NCBI GenBank assembly: GCA_018857735.1
Contig: JABMCL010000598.1
Location: 291,001-355,000, forward strand
Origin: Alviniconcha marisindica
Taxonomy: Eukaryota > Mollusca > Gastropoda > Provannidae
Direction: 5' to 3'
DNA length: 64,000 nucleotides
The translations under genes and the position numbers were made by a program. Every line of letters starts with the position of its first letter. The stretch's first letter is position 1. Shown piece by piece: positions 51,801 to 55,420 of the stretch. A model generated the notes under the pieces. That model was given only the letters and a program-made list of their open reading frames with translations, was not told the DNA's origin and ran no database searches.

Positions 51801-53512
51801 AGGAGACCGGCAGGGAGGGTGGGGTGAAGCGGAAGGCAGCTAGTGGCGAGGAGAAGGGTGTTCATAATGGTCACAGCGGTGGGGATGCCTGTCTGCTCTG
51901 CCCACATGCGCGGTGTAGCAAACAGTGTAAGCAGCAGGATGCAGAGGTGGACAGAGACCAAGCTGCTGTGGAGGAACAAATCTCGCTCAGTGGGGGTACT
52001 GGCAAAGAGAATCATTCCCATGCGGGCAGCCAAGAGGTGCATCGGAACAATTTCATGAAAAGGGTGGAAATCAAACAGGAGCCACAGGACTCTGAGCTGC
52101 ATCAGTGCGAGTCTGATGATTCCCTTCCCCCGCCTGTCCTACCGGCTGCCGCGCAAGATGGTAAGGTGTCCAACGAAGAAAGTGTGAAAGCAGAAAATGG
52201 TCCCGATTCTCTCAGAGAGGAAACGGAGGAAAAGCCTGCTCCGCCACACTTGACGCGCGAAGAGGGTGAAAGTGAAGAGAGCAAGGAGGAAAGTGAAACA
52301 CAGCGTGCACAGCCTGTAGAGAAAGACTTTGAAATGCCGGAAAAGATGGACATAGGGGCATCACCAGAAGAGGCTGCTGCAGATGACGATGCCATGACAG
52401 CTGAAATTGTGGCCATGATGGTGAAGGAGCATGACAGTGAAATGGAGGAGGAAGCCTATCACCATGACGACCCGCCCCTCACCACCATTCAGTCAGACCA
52501 GGAAGAGATTGCGCGGCGCTGCGTGGCCATCTCCAACATTTTCCGCAGCCTGTCGTGCATCCCCGGCAATGAGGCGCTGCTGTCCCGGCACCATGGGATC
52601 ATGTTGCTTCTGGGCCGCCTGCTGATGCTGCACCACTGGCATCCGCCACGCTCCAGGGCCAAGCCCGCCCCGCCCCTGCCCAAGGAGGAAGGAGAGGACC
52701 AGGTAGAGGAGGTGAAGGCGGAGCTGGCGGAGGCAGGGGTTGGGGAGGGGGAAAAGGACTACGCCACGTCGCCTGAGTGGTGGTGGGAGACCCTGGAGGC
52801 TCTGCGAGAGAACACGCTTGTGGTGCTGGCCAACATCTGCTCCCACATGCACATGAGTGACATGGACTCGGAGGTGTGCTTGCCCATTCTGGATGGCCTG
52901 CTGCACTGGATGATCTGCCCTTCCTCCTCGGCCTGCGACCCCCTCCCCTCCGCCGCCAGCACCTCGCAGCTGTCTCCCCAGCGCCTGGTCCTGGAGGCGT
53001 TGTGCAAGCTGTGCATCCATGACGACAACGTGGACCTGCTGCTGGCCACTCCGCCCTTCTCTCGCATCCTCATCCTGATGGGACGCCTCATGCGCCTGCT
53101 GTCGGAACGGTCCCAGCCTGTGCCGCGCGAATTCTCCATCGTGCTGCTGTCGCGCCTGGTGCAGGGTGACCCGGTGGCTGCACGGGCCATTGCCCTCCAG
53201 CACCCATCCATCTCCCTGCTCATTGAGTTTCTGGAGTCGGCAGAGCAGTCTGCGATGGCGGTGGCCAGCCAGCAAGGCTACTCTGTGCTGCAGAGCAACC
53301 CGGAGGTGATGGGCACATCGTTGGACATGCTGCGTCGTGCCGCCTCCACTCTGCTGCATATGGCTCGTGTCCCCGAGAACCGCAAGCTGTTCCTGCACCA
53401 CCAGAGTCGCCTGCTCACCCTCGTCATGTCTCAGATTCTTGACACCAGCATCACGCAGATCATCTCTGACATCCTGTTTGAGTGCTCGCAGGTGGCCCCT
53501 CCCCAGACGTAA
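163..53512 (+). CDS. ARID1: ARID1/osa (BAF250) SWI/SNF subunit, 5'-partial, 17 exons
   Basis: This is the large DNA-binding subunit of canonical BAF (SWI/SNF) complexes, a nuclear protein that helps recruit the remodeler to chromatin and holds the complex core together. Assembled exons: 163-342, 972-1256, 2128-2172, 18565-18730, 26732-26824, 28640-28792, 32626-33804, 35636-36432, 37971-38054 (tentative), 39534-39722, 41283-41499, 42236-43235, 43514-43773, 45614-45718, 48085-48236, 49044-49173, 51213-53512. All junctions are GT-AG and phases agree, giving about 2444 residues. In order these are Gln/Pro/Met/Gly-rich disorder (1-990), the ARID domain (about 999-1102), a second disordered region (1105-1635), the [20 protein letters not shown] segment (exon 16), and the C-terminal BAF250 core domain (about 2108-2444). 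Human ARID1A is 2285 residues, so this orthologue is longer even without its N-terminus. Recognition rests on remembered family similarity. The gene is single-copy osa-like, so A versus B does not apply. Confidence 0.93.
343..971 (+). other. ARID1 intron 1 in window
   Basis: Unique-looking AT-rich intron sequence. No repeat, RNA gene or additional exon recognised. Confidence 0.7.
972..1256 (+). CDS. ARID1: ARID1 exon 2, Gln/Pro/Ser-rich
   Basis: The acceptor is ttcacactttcag and the donor is CAT|gtaagt, phase 0/0, 95 codons. It contains short polyglutamine tracts (six Q, then four and four), a Pro-Gln segment and a run of serines encoded by tcatcatcatca. This composition is characteristic of the disordered, phase-separation-prone N-terminal region of ARID1 proteins. 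The CAA/CAG mixture makes the Q tracts relatively stable. Confidence 0.85.
1257..2127 (+). other. ARID1 intron 2
   Basis: Unique-looking intron. Near 1870-2030 there are loosely repeated phrases around ttccagtgggtcttgtgtg, too diverged to call an array. Nothing else seen. Confidence 0.65.
2128..2172 (+). CDS. ARID1: ARID1 exon 3, 45-bp microexon
   Basis: A 45-bp phase 0/0 exon ([15 protein letters not shown]) between a pyrimidine-rich acceptor (tttctttttccag) and a strong donor (AAG|gtaagt). Skipping it would keep the frame, so it could be an optional microexon. It lies before a 16.4 kb intron. Confidence 0.75.
3150..3395 (+). mobile_element. LINE remnant (CR1/L2-like 3' end)
   Basis: Translated with frameshifts it gives [13 protein letters not shown] followed by QLHWL, the signature C-terminal reverse-transcriptase region of CR1/L2/Jockey-type LINEs. 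It ends in a gtaaagcactgacggctt-type 3' UTR and a ttattattat tail, as such elements do. Short, decayed, non-functional. Confidence 0.6.
3531..3980 (+). mobile_element. tRNA-derived SINE, copy 1 (5' damaged)
   Basis: Shares its whole body with the copies at 49395 and 56222: gacttgtgatcaaaag, tctgccaaaagtgcaggtgg, tttgaatgaagtgg, gtttcatgtggcaccagc, gatattaaaaagtgc. It ends in an (aat)n tail. The A-box part of the tRNA-like head is missing and is replaced by an 11-G run (3522-3532). Confidence 0.75.
4331..4361 (+). repeat. (TC)n microsatellite
   Basis: Uninterrupted tc dinucleotide tract of about 15 units followed by a T run. Confidence 0.95.
4736..4779 (+). repeat. (CA)n microsatellite
   Basis: Uninterrupted ca dinucleotide tract of 22 units. 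Confidence 0.95.
4897..5025 (+). repeat. dispersed repeat, copy 1 of a direct pair
   Basis: Shares order and wording with 5850-5975: ttgggtactaa / ttgagtactaa, gaagcaacctagt / gaagcagcctagt, gcatgcacgtaaacat / gcatgcatgcaaacat, gttccatcttgattcaaacgattg / gttccgtcttgatttgaatgattg. Family unknown. The two copies bracket a LINE fragment. Confidence 0.65.
5255..5720 (-). mobile_element. LINE reverse-transcriptase remnant (CR1/L2-like)
   Basis: On the - strand the frames give [31 protein letters not shown] and, further on, [14 protein letters not shown], the typical end of the RT region of CR1/L2-type LINEs. The frame changes several times and stops interrupt it, so this is a dead 5'-truncated copy. 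Confidence 0.75.
5850..5975 (+). repeat. dispersed repeat, copy 2 of a direct pair
   Basis: Second copy of the unit at 4897-5025, about 80 percent alike by eye, followed by a (gt)n tract. Confidence 0.6.
6020..6615 (+). mobile_element. LINE reverse-transcriptase C-terminus remnant (Rex1/CR1-type)
   Basis: Conceptual translation with two frame changes gives [20 protein letters not shown], then [13 protein letters not shown] and an open frame (6190-6618) with [20 protein letters not shown]. This is the end of the RT domain and the conserved [14 protein letters not shown] motif found in Rex1/CR1-like non-LTR elements of aquatic animals. It is truncated and frameshifted. Confidence 0.75.
7011..7050 (+). 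repeat. poly(C)-poly(T) tract
   Basis: 21 C (7011-7031) followed by ct and a run of about 17 T. Confidence 0.95.
7209..7370 (+). repeat. short tandem repeat, 3 units of about 52 bp
   Basis: Three imperfect copies of cagcagttggtctttg...ttggaacttgtggacttcatcattatac, the third lacking part of the middle. Confidence 0.8.
8185..8912 (-). mobile_element. piggyBac-like non-autonomous element, 728 bp including TTAA sites
   Basis: Bounded by TTAA at 8185-8188 and 8909-8912. Terminal inverted repeats are TTAACTCATTCAAGaC at the left end and TTAACTCTTTCAAGgC (reverse complement) at the right. Subterminal palindromes near the right end are ctgcgtctaaaagacgcag (8831-8849) and the perfect 18-mer at 8876-8893. 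A - strand open frame (8663-8355) begins with a basic stretch and continues [20 protein letters not shown]...DSGSEENI, which resembles the acidic N-terminus of piggyBac transposases. The DDD catalytic core is absent. Duplicated TTAA is the expected target site. Confidence 0.8.
8355..8663 (-). pseudogene. truncated piggyBac-like transposase N-terminus
   Basis: 102 codons open. The first about 60 residues ([20 protein letters not shown] and the acidic [18 protein letters not shown]) look like the N-terminal region of PGBD-type transposases. It then runs into hydrophobic, unrelated-looking sequence, so most of the transposase has been deleted. Confidence 0.5.
10560..10889 (+). mobile_element. 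LINE remnant (CR1/L2-like RT C-terminus)
   Basis: An open frame with [39 protein letters not shown] and [20 protein letters not shown] corresponds to the family pattern (LPVxxRIxFKIxxLVYKxLxGxAPxYLxxLL...YxPxRxLRS, then LPxxLRxxxSLxxFKxxLKTHLF). A fragment of one only. Confidence 0.75.
11696..11716 (+). repeat. poly(G), 21
   Basis: Uninterrupted G run on the sense strand of ARID1. Confidence 0.95.
14636..14661 (+). repeat. poly(G), 26
   Basis: Uninterrupted G run. Another of 14 G lies at 14525-14538. Confidence 0.95.
15014..15205 (+). repeat. imperfect tandem repeat (24/48 bp)
   Basis: Five starts of gtcgactg/gttgactg with ctgctg and gtcatagtgattgacttcctgctgtcg. Two 48-bp units (15067, 15115) are nearly identical, and outer units are shorter. 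Confidence 0.75.
15733..15764 (+). repeat. poly(G), 32
   Basis: The longest homopolymer in the window. A C run of 18 lies nearby at 15390-15407. Confidence 0.95.
16589..16610 (+). repeat. poly(T)-poly(G), 22 G
   Basis: A T run followed directly by 22 G. Confidence 0.95.
17290..18228 (+). mobile_element. L1-Tx1-like LINE 3' end, 5'-truncated
   Basis: Frameshifted translation gives [16 protein letters not shown], then NNVLEF-like [18 protein letters not shown] and [20 protein letters not shown] with [11 protein letters not shown]. This order matches the C-terminal region of Tx1-group L1 elements from fish and invertebrates. A long AT-rich 3' UTR follows and ends in aataaagttataaaaag and an A/G-rich tail at about 18228. 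Confidence 0.7.
18565..18730 (+). CDS. ARID1: ARID1 exon 4
   Basis: The acceptor is gtgtgtgtttcag and the donor is TCAG|gtgaga, phase 0 in and 1 out. The encoded tail [16 protein letters not shown] resembles the vertebrate ARID1 segment PASTGSRPDSRASNSQGG, which makes this one of the more recognisable pieces of the disordered half and supports the exon chain across the very long preceding intron. Confidence 0.85.
18861..19672 (+). repeat. 58-bp satellite, 14 nearly identical copies
   Basis: The unit begins ccatttaaattaaaccag and ends ccacacaagtaaac. The spacing is exactly 58 bp throughout and I see no substitutions between copies except at the last edge. The unit includes the palindrome atttaaat. 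The array starts 130 bp after the exon 4 donor. Confidence 0.97.
20141..20467 (+). repeat. 47-bp tandem repeat, 7 copies
   Basis: The unit is cacagtgatcattgtaccac plus a(a/g)tgtctgcttgtttattgacataatg. Copy 2 has a 1-bp deletion, and the last copy is diverged (gcttattaacac). Confidence 0.93.
21051..21418 (+). repeat. compound tandem repeat of ttaatgtgagcagatca units
   Basis: Basic units of 20-25 bp (ttaatgtgagcagatcagctgctta and shortened forms) arranged in a higher-order pattern. The block of long, short and gcagcattaatg units repeats from 21110 to 21290. Confidence 0.9.
21904..21925 (+). repeat. poly(G), 22
   Basis: Preceded by a cgcg/(ac)n stretch. A second G run (17) occurs at 22380-22396. 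Confidence 0.95.
22005..22300. promoter_or_regulatory. possible conserved noncoding block in intron 4
   Basis: Non-repetitive, GC-rich sequence with clustered homeodomain-type cores (gctaatcc, ttgttaatgg, ctttaatgg, actaattatag), ccattgattgg and cctttaatgatgtcaatgg. It stands out from the surrounding low-complexity intron. No conservation data are available here, so the regulatory call is inference. Confidence 0.3.
23095..24100 (+). mobile_element. I-like LINE fragment, second copy (linker and RNase H)
   Basis: With frameshifts it reads [20 protein letters not shown], a linker, [48 protein letters not shown] and then [20 protein letters not shown] and [11 protein letters not shown]. The RNase H part is closely similar to that of the fragment at 7938-9401, but it lies on the opposite strand and covers more of the 5' side. 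It fades out near KFAI... around 24100. Confidence 0.8.
25125..25253 (+). mobile_element. retroelement 3' tail with poly(A)
   Basis: Sequence of the type tcttttgtaagcgctctgggctcttacgagatgg...atacattacattt followed by 13 A, a common 3' end of molluscan SINE/LINE elements. The family was not identified. Confidence 0.45.
25270..25880 (+). mobile_element. LINE reverse-transcriptase remnant (CR1/Jockey-type)
   Basis: In changing frames: [54 protein letters not shown] and [14 protein letters not shown] followed by TLDKHWEQ. These are the ordered C-terminal RT signatures (LVRPILEYGNVVWAP...LWNSLPxxVV). Frameshifts and stops make it a dead fragment. Confidence 0.75.
25948..26625 (+). repeat. 33-bp minisatellite, about 20 copies
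   Basis: The unit is aagactggtttatcaggctt plus ttggtgcacagtg. Copies vary (ggttgtcaggattt, tgtacagtg) and some have 1-bp length changes. Because 33 is a multiple of three, long open frames with an 11-residue period cross it. There is no sign that these are coding. Confidence 0.95.
26732..26824 (+). CDS. ARID1: ARID1 exon 5
   Basis: 93 bp, phase 1/1. It encodes [16 protein letters not shown] and ends HSPMATQ. The PMPPRPPS motif directly after TPASNS matches the vertebrate ARID1 order (ASNS...PMPPRPPSG), confirming the join from exon 4. The acceptor is tttcatgcag and the donor is CAAG|gtaatt. Confidence 0.85.
26825..28639 (+). other. ARID1 intron 5
   Basis: 26825-27800 is unique-looking except for a 22-C run at 27214-27235. 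The rest is the minisatellite described next. Confidence 0.7.
27801..28635 (+). repeat. 48/42-bp minisatellite ending at the exon 6 acceptor, about 18 copies
   Basis: The core is ggcactgtcagtgatgggtg plus tgtttgtctttccctgtcccatggccat. Later units lose catggc and are 42 bp or less. The final unit runs into tgtttgtttttccagcag, so the pyrimidine tract of the exon 6 acceptor is repeat sequence. Confidence 0.95.
28640..28792 (+). CDS. ARID1: ARID1 exon 6, tandem NAGNAG acceptor
   Basis: Phase 1/1. It encodes [21 protein letters not shown] and a Met/Gly/Pro-rich stretch ending in [10 protein letters not shown]. The acceptor is a NAGNAG (tttttccagcag), so splicing at 28640 or 28643 would include or drop one Ala. 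The 3' splice site's pyrimidine tract is the last unit of the minisatellite that fills the upstream intron. The donor is GGAG|gttggt, weaker than most in this gene. Confidence 0.83.
28793..32625 (+). other. ARID1 intron 6
   Basis: Mostly unique AT-rich sequence. It contains a retroelement tail near 29110, an A18 run at 30450-30468 and short duplications at 31150-31215 (gattggctgaattaaagaggacagggctt twice) and 31268-31395 (gtggaactatgctgctg-type units). No further exon or RNA gene recognised. Confidence 0.65.
29113..29200 (-). mobile_element. retroelement 3' tail, - strand
   Basis: taataataataatggaaatttgtaaagcgcctaccctgcgg is, on the - strand, the common 'gcgctttacaaattt(cc)attattattatta' end of molluscan LINE/SINE elements. 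Only the tail is recognisable. Confidence 0.4.
32626..33804 (+). CDS. ARID1: ARID1 exon 7, large Gly/Met/Ser-rich exon
   Basis: 1179 bp, phase 1/1, 393 residues. It begins [15 protein letters not shown]. An N-terminal Met/Gly/Pro part contains a [15 protein letters not shown] run (about 32870-32925). An Ala-rich stretch ([17 protein letters not shown]) follows, then a Ser/Thr/Pro-rich tail with [11 protein letters not shown] and many possible phosphosites. GC content is high for an invertebrate. The ATG at 32607 is upstream of the acceptor (ttgttgacag) and is not used. The donor is TCAG|gtgagg. Confidence 0.87.
33805..35635 (+). other. ARID1 intron 7
   Basis: A purine-rich array at 33966-34290 (listed next). 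The remainder is unique sequence with no feature recognised. Confidence 0.7.
33966..34290 (+). repeat. purine-rich minisatellite, about 8 copies
   Basis: Units of about 38-45 bp of the type ggtgttgaacaaagagaagaaaaaggagaaaggtttggg, with length variation. The strand is almost free of C, making it a long polypurine tract on the sense strand. Confidence 0.9.
35636..36432 (+). CDS. ARID1: ARID1 exon 8, Met-Pro-Gly tandem repeat and basic end
   Basis: Phase 1 in, 0 out. From about 35935 to 36310 the coding sequence is a 27-bp minisatellite translating to imperfect nonapeptides of the type [18 protein letters not shown] and SMQPGGIST, with further diverged copies. The exon ends in DEPPEKKKK immediately before gtaaag, a basic patch placed before the ARID, comparable to the Lys-rich segment that precedes the ARID in vertebrate ARID1. 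Confidence 0.86.
35935..36310 (+). repeat. ARID1: coding 27-bp minisatellite in ARID1 exon 8
   Basis: Imperfect 27-bp units (aacatgccgccagggagcatggccagc type) encoding nonapeptides N/S-M-P-P-G-G/S-M-x-x. The first seven units are regular, and later ones are diverged by indels of whole codons. Confidence 0.85.
36433..37970 (+). other. ARID1 intron 8
   Basis: Unique-looking sequence apart from (tc)n tracts at 36811-36872 and 37209-37251 and a short (ta)n at 36890-36912. A few bases after the exon 8 donor the frame would stop (TGA at 36454-36456). Confidence 0.7.
36811..36872 (+). repeat. (TC)n microsatellite
   Basis: Long tc/ct tract with a few g interruptions. A second shorter tract is at 37209-37251. 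Confidence 0.93.
37971..38054 (+). CDS. ARID1: candidate ARID1 exon 9 (84 bp, possibly optional)
   Basis: An open phase 0/0 segment of 28 codons flanked by gccattctag and CCA|gtaagt, encoding [20 protein letters not shown] and a short Pro/Gly-rich end. It fits exactly between exon 8 (phase 0 out) and exon 10 (phase 0 in). I know no clear counterpart in vertebrate ARID1 to confirm it, and its removal also leaves the frame intact, so it may be a cassette exon or a chance open segment. Confidence 0.6.
38055..39533 (+). other. ARID1 intron 9
   Basis: A purine-rich aag/aaa stretch at 38160-38215, a C-rich stretch near 38330-38353, a 20-bp direct duplication ccttcactttgggtttcat near 38927-38957, and otherwise unique AT-rich sequence. 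Confidence 0.65.
39534..39722 (+). CDS. ARID1: ARID1 exon 10, first half of ARID domain
   Basis: 189 bp, phase 0/0. It encodes [20 protein letters not shown] and then [21 protein letters not shown], the first helices of the AT-rich interaction domain. The pattern LYxLxxExxRRxFLDxxxxFxxxKG...P...K.LDLYRLYxxVxExGG is the family signature and closely follows human ARID1A. The domain binds DNA with little sequence specificity in the ARID1 subfamily. The acceptor (attggctggaacag) has a poor pyrimidine tract. Confidence 0.95.
39780..41215 (+). repeat. large minisatellite splitting the ARID-coding exons, 35 to 42-bp units
   Basis: Two related sub-arrays. 39790-40260 has variable units of the type ggtctgttaagaagaagagg plus gttggtctcatggagggggtgggtcttaatgg. 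40290-41215 has 42-bp units of the type ataagggggtggtctgttgg plus ggagaagagggtgggttttata. Together they make up most of the 1.56 kb intron between exons 10 and 11. The G-rich strand is the sense strand. Confidence 0.96.
41283..41499 (+). CDS. ARID1: ARID1 exon 11, second half of ARID domain
   Basis: Phase 0 in, 1 out. It encodes [20 protein letters not shown] followed by [21 protein letters not shown], corresponding to human [20 protein letters not shown] and LKKQYIQCLYAFECKIERG. A charged extension ([14 protein letters not shown]) follows. The ARID is interrupted between GGMVE and VNRGK by a 1.56 kb intron that is almost entirely minisatellite. Confidence 0.95.
41500..42235 (+). other. ARID1 intron 11
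   Basis: Unique-looking, moderately GC-rich intron. The last 40 bp before the acceptor (caacctgtacaccgtccaatgtgggttgacag) are poor in pyrimidines. Nothing else recognised. Confidence 0.65.
42236..43235 (+). CDS. ARID1: ARID1 exon 12, Met/Pro/Gly- then Ser/Pro-rich linker
   Basis: 1000 bp, phase 1 in, 2 out. It starts [21 protein letters not shown] very Met-rich segment (for example [18 protein letters not shown], about 42380-42660) gives way to a Ser/Pro-rich tail with [16 protein letters not shown], which resembles the VGIQDAFNDGSDS segment after the ARID in human ARID1A. It ends PFGHER. The ATG upstream of the acceptor is intronic. Confidence 0.9.
43514..43773 (+). CDS. ARID1: ARID1 exon 13
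   Basis: Phase 2 in, 1 out. It reads [19 protein letters not shown], then a Pro/Gly/Phe-rich run ([19 protein letters not shown]) and ends SREGSYSGP. The correct frame is fixed by the exon 12 phase and is different from the longest open frame over this stretch. The acceptor is gccttacag and the donor is CCAG|gttggt. Confidence 0.82.
44145..45160 (+). repeat. 33-bp minisatellite, about 30 copies
   Basis: The unit is agggactaataaccatcagc plus aacaaagcctgtc. Variant units (cgtcagcagc, gtgtcagcgg, aactcagc) recur in the same order at 44720-44830 and 45020-45140, showing duplication of a multi-unit block. The unit length is a multiple of three, so long open frames arise by chance. Confidence 0.96.
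45197..45285 (-). mobile_element. retroelement 3' tail, - strand
   Basis: aataataataataattattatagggaacatatagagcac...ctcaaagcgctttacaagtt reads on the - strand as the gcgctttgag...ttattattatt tail common to LINE/SINE 3' ends. Confidence 0.45.
45614..45718 (+). CDS. ARID1: ARID1 exon 14, second NAGNAG acceptor
   Basis: Phase 1/1. It encodes [20 protein letters not shown] and ends [10 protein letters not shown]. The acceptor is tggttttgccagcag, giving alternative starts at 45614 and 45617 that differ by one Ala codon. The donor is AGTG|gtacga, which deviates at +4. Confidence 0.75.
45719..48084 (+). other. ARID1 intron 14
   Basis: Unique sequence with a 23-C run (46167-46189), short repeats of gtagagagagac near 46270-46400, the 34-bp array below and a G-rich stretch at 47683-47713. 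Confidence 0.65.
46815..46990 (+). repeat. 34-bp tandem repeat, 5 copies
   Basis: The unit is gtgggtgaagtggacactgg plus tgtgtcagccctgt. Copies are nearly identical, and the first is diverged (gtggatgaaatgg). Confidence 0.93.
48085..48236 (+). CDS. ARID1: ARID1 exon 15
   Basis: Phase 1 in, 0 out. It encodes [20 protein letters not shown] and ends [10 protein letters not shown]. In position it matches the region around SPSKSPFLHSGMKMQKAG of human ARID1A, with a basic MASKLQ end comparable to GMKMQK. The acceptor is ttttttgccacag and the donor is CAG|gtaggt, after which a minisatellite begins almost at once. Confidence 0.85.
48250..48640 (+). repeat. minisatellite starting at the exon 15 donor, 21/30-bp units
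   Basis: Units ccatggtccacaccccactgcaaggcttcc (30 bp) alternate with the short form ccatggtccacaccccacat (21 bp). The array begins about 15 bp after the donor. The exon frame runs open through it up to a stop at 48675-48677. Confidence 0.94.
49044..49173 (+). CDS. ARID1: ARID1 exon 16, conserved RRRLT segment
   Basis: Phase 0 in, 1 out. It encodes [20 protein letters not shown] then [20 protein letters not shown] and KDLG. Human ARID1A has [27 protein letters not shown] here, so this is a firmly identified conserved element that opens the C-terminal structured region contacting the rest of the BAF core. Confidence 0.95.
49395..49822 (+). mobile_element. tRNA-derived SINE, copy 2 (complete head)
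   Basis: Starts with a tRNA-like head: ggggatagctcagcggtaga gives an RNA polymerase III A box, and gatcaaaaggttgcaggttt stands where the B box is expected (degenerate). The body is shared with copies 1 and 3. Instead of the usual A/aat tail, the 3' end passes into a minisatellite at about 49822. Confidence 0.85.
49822..51205 (+). repeat. minisatellite between SINE and exon 17 acceptor, 38 to 45-bp units
   Basis: Units of the type ggtggtggttctgtactatg plus taccaccatggtaactcagtgt, about 32 copies, grading from gtgtatcaccacactaatgcgg forms on the left to gtaactcagtgtggtgg forms on the right. The array stops within a few bases of the exon 17 acceptor (ggtggtggttgcag). Confidence 0.95.
51213..53512 (+). 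CDS. ARID1: ARID1 exon 17, terminal exon with BAF250 C-terminal domain
   Basis: 2300 bp, phase 1 in, stop TAA at 53510-53512, 765 residues. It starts [20 protein letters not shown] (human [20 protein letters not shown]). After [19 protein letters not shown] it carries an acidic, Glu/Ser-rich insertion (about 51770-52490) containing VEIKQEPQD, a SUMO-type site. The C-terminal core domain starts near [20 protein letters not shown] and includes [53 protein letters not shown] and [16 protein letters not shown], all with direct human counterparts. In mammals this domain (Pfam BAF250_C family) anchors the BAF core module. The exon is intact with no frameshift. Confidence 0.96.
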
Positions 53513-53920
53513 CTAAGACTCGAATGATACCGAATTGTGACAAGTACTGTGCGTGCAGAAAATTTAGCGTCAAATATTTTGGAAGGCAAAATTTCTTTGA
53601 AAAACGGGTCAAGTTAGTTGAGCATTGAGAGAGACGTTCTGATGTGTCAGAGCAAGTGCATAACATGCCATACGCAATGGAAGGAGTGTGTCTGCACCCA
53701 GCCACTTGGACAGGCTGGGCTGCCACGACTGTCAAGAAAAGACGGTGCTTGAGCTGGCCCGCAAGATCTCCCAAGGTGCTGTTGTTCATTAAGCCAATCA
53801 CAGGGAGTGGACACATAGGTAAATTGCACACTGAACTGTGGTTGCATCATCATGGACTTGACAAATATTGACTGCCCTCCCCTCTCTCAGACACAAACTG
53901 TGATTTTTGTCCAGTCATGA

Positions 53921-53941
53921 CCCCCCCCCCCCCCCCCCCCC
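53921..53941 (+). repeat. poly(C), 21, in ARID1 3' UTR
   Basis: Uninterrupted C run in the inferred 3' UTR. Confidence 0.95.
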
Positions 53942-55008
53942 AAACAGCGTACCACCATCATATTCATTTGTTGTGGCTGGCTCAGTTTGTAGTTCTGCTG
54001 CAGACCAGCATGATCTGCAAAGATTTGGATGGAGTGAACTTTGTGACAGGTTTTGTTGTGAACGTGTTGTAAATGGTGAATGAAAATCTGGGAATGTTGT
54101 GCTTGTGAAATTTTATCTTAATCTCATACAATGAAATTTATTGGATGTTTTTTTCTGTGACTGTGTGGATTGTAACAAAGTATACATGGGGGGAAAGCGG
54201 GACAAGGGGATGGGTTGGAATCTGAGGTGCGATGTGCAAGGAGAGGAGAGCCATATATCAGTGTACAATGGACTGGCAACCCTCCTGTGCTTCTTCAATC
54301 TGCTCACTGCAGTCTTGGCCATTACAACACTTGCATTCATCCCTGTATATACTGCCTTCACATACCCATCAAAATGTTTTGTGAATAGTTCAAGTACCGT
54401 TGTCGTTTCACGGTTTTATATTCAGAATCTTCATTTTTAGACCTTTTTTCCCCCCTTCTTCTCTGTCGTTCTTATTCGTCATTGGTTGCCTTTCGATACA
54501 TTTGATGTGCATGATAGGCTGTTCAGGTTTACAGTGCATCATCGGCTGTGTCTGTGTGAGGGTGTTAGTCTTGTGTCTTTGTGAGAGTTTAAACTAAGTA
54601 ATAATAATGATAATAAGAATAACAATAATACAGATAAGTTGTTTTGCGTTTGGCAGATGCTTGGATGGATGGATGAGTTTTTTGTTCTTTTTGCATGGAT
54701 CAAAGTGCATGCATGGATAATGTATCGACTTGTGTATAAGTGGCTACACATTGAGGTCTCTGATTGTGACATTGGTTTTGCTGTTCTGTGCTGGAATTTC
54801 GTGTTGAACTTTCAACTCTCTGCCATTGGTCCCCCAAAACATGGAAGGACAAAGGAAATGGATGTACTGTTCACACATTTGCCTGAAAATCATTTGCAAT
54901 GCATCACTGCACTTCATGAATCACTGGCCACTGCTATCAGGATGTTGATGGTGAAAATGTACAGAAGTTGGATCAGTTTGTAGATATCTTCATGTCTGGT
55001 TTTATTCA

Positions 55009-55014
55009 AATAAA
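55009..55014 (+). promoter_or_regulatory. ARID1: poly(A) signal AATAAA of ARID1
   Basis: First canonical AATAAA on the + strand after the ARID1 stop. It is followed about 25 nt later by U/GU-rich sequence (ttttaatgttgtctg), which suits a cleavage site near 55030-55040. Confidence 0.6.
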
Positions 55015-55420
55015 ATCCATTTGTGATTCCACTGAGCAATTTTAATGTTGTCTGATCAATGACCCCCCCTCCACCCCTCCCAGTATTTATGTGTATATGA
55101 AGTAAAACTGAGAGAATTCTGTTTCGAGTACAGTTTTTATTTTTGTCAGCATGGCAATGGACACGCATATTTTATGCAAGCACATGGTTCATGCATGATT
55201 AACGCAAGCACACTGTTCACCCTTGACGTGTCAGTTTAGCCAGAGTCCATTGTCACTTGTAAATCCTGTTGACTGTTGGTATTTTAGCCACTGAATCCTT
55301 TGTAATCTGTTGATCCAGTAAACTGTCGGTATTTTAGCAGCTAAACCCTTCGTCACTTGTACAGTTGTAGGTCATGTTGATATTTTAGCCACTTGACTAA
55401 ACCCTTTAACACTTGGTATT

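Larger units (their letters stand above)
53513..55035 (+). other. ARID1: ARID1 3' UTR (inferred)
   Basis: Non-coding sequence after the stop codon, AT-rich toward its end, with a 21-C run at 53921-53941 and a short AAT-rich stretch near 54600. The end is inferred from the first AATAAA downstream of the stop. No other gene is visible within it. Confidence 0.6.

Noticed and set aside
54639..54983. 114-codon frame in the ARID1 3' UTR
   Set aside because: No similarity recognised. Located between the stop codon and poly(A) signal of ARID1, it is best seen as UTR.
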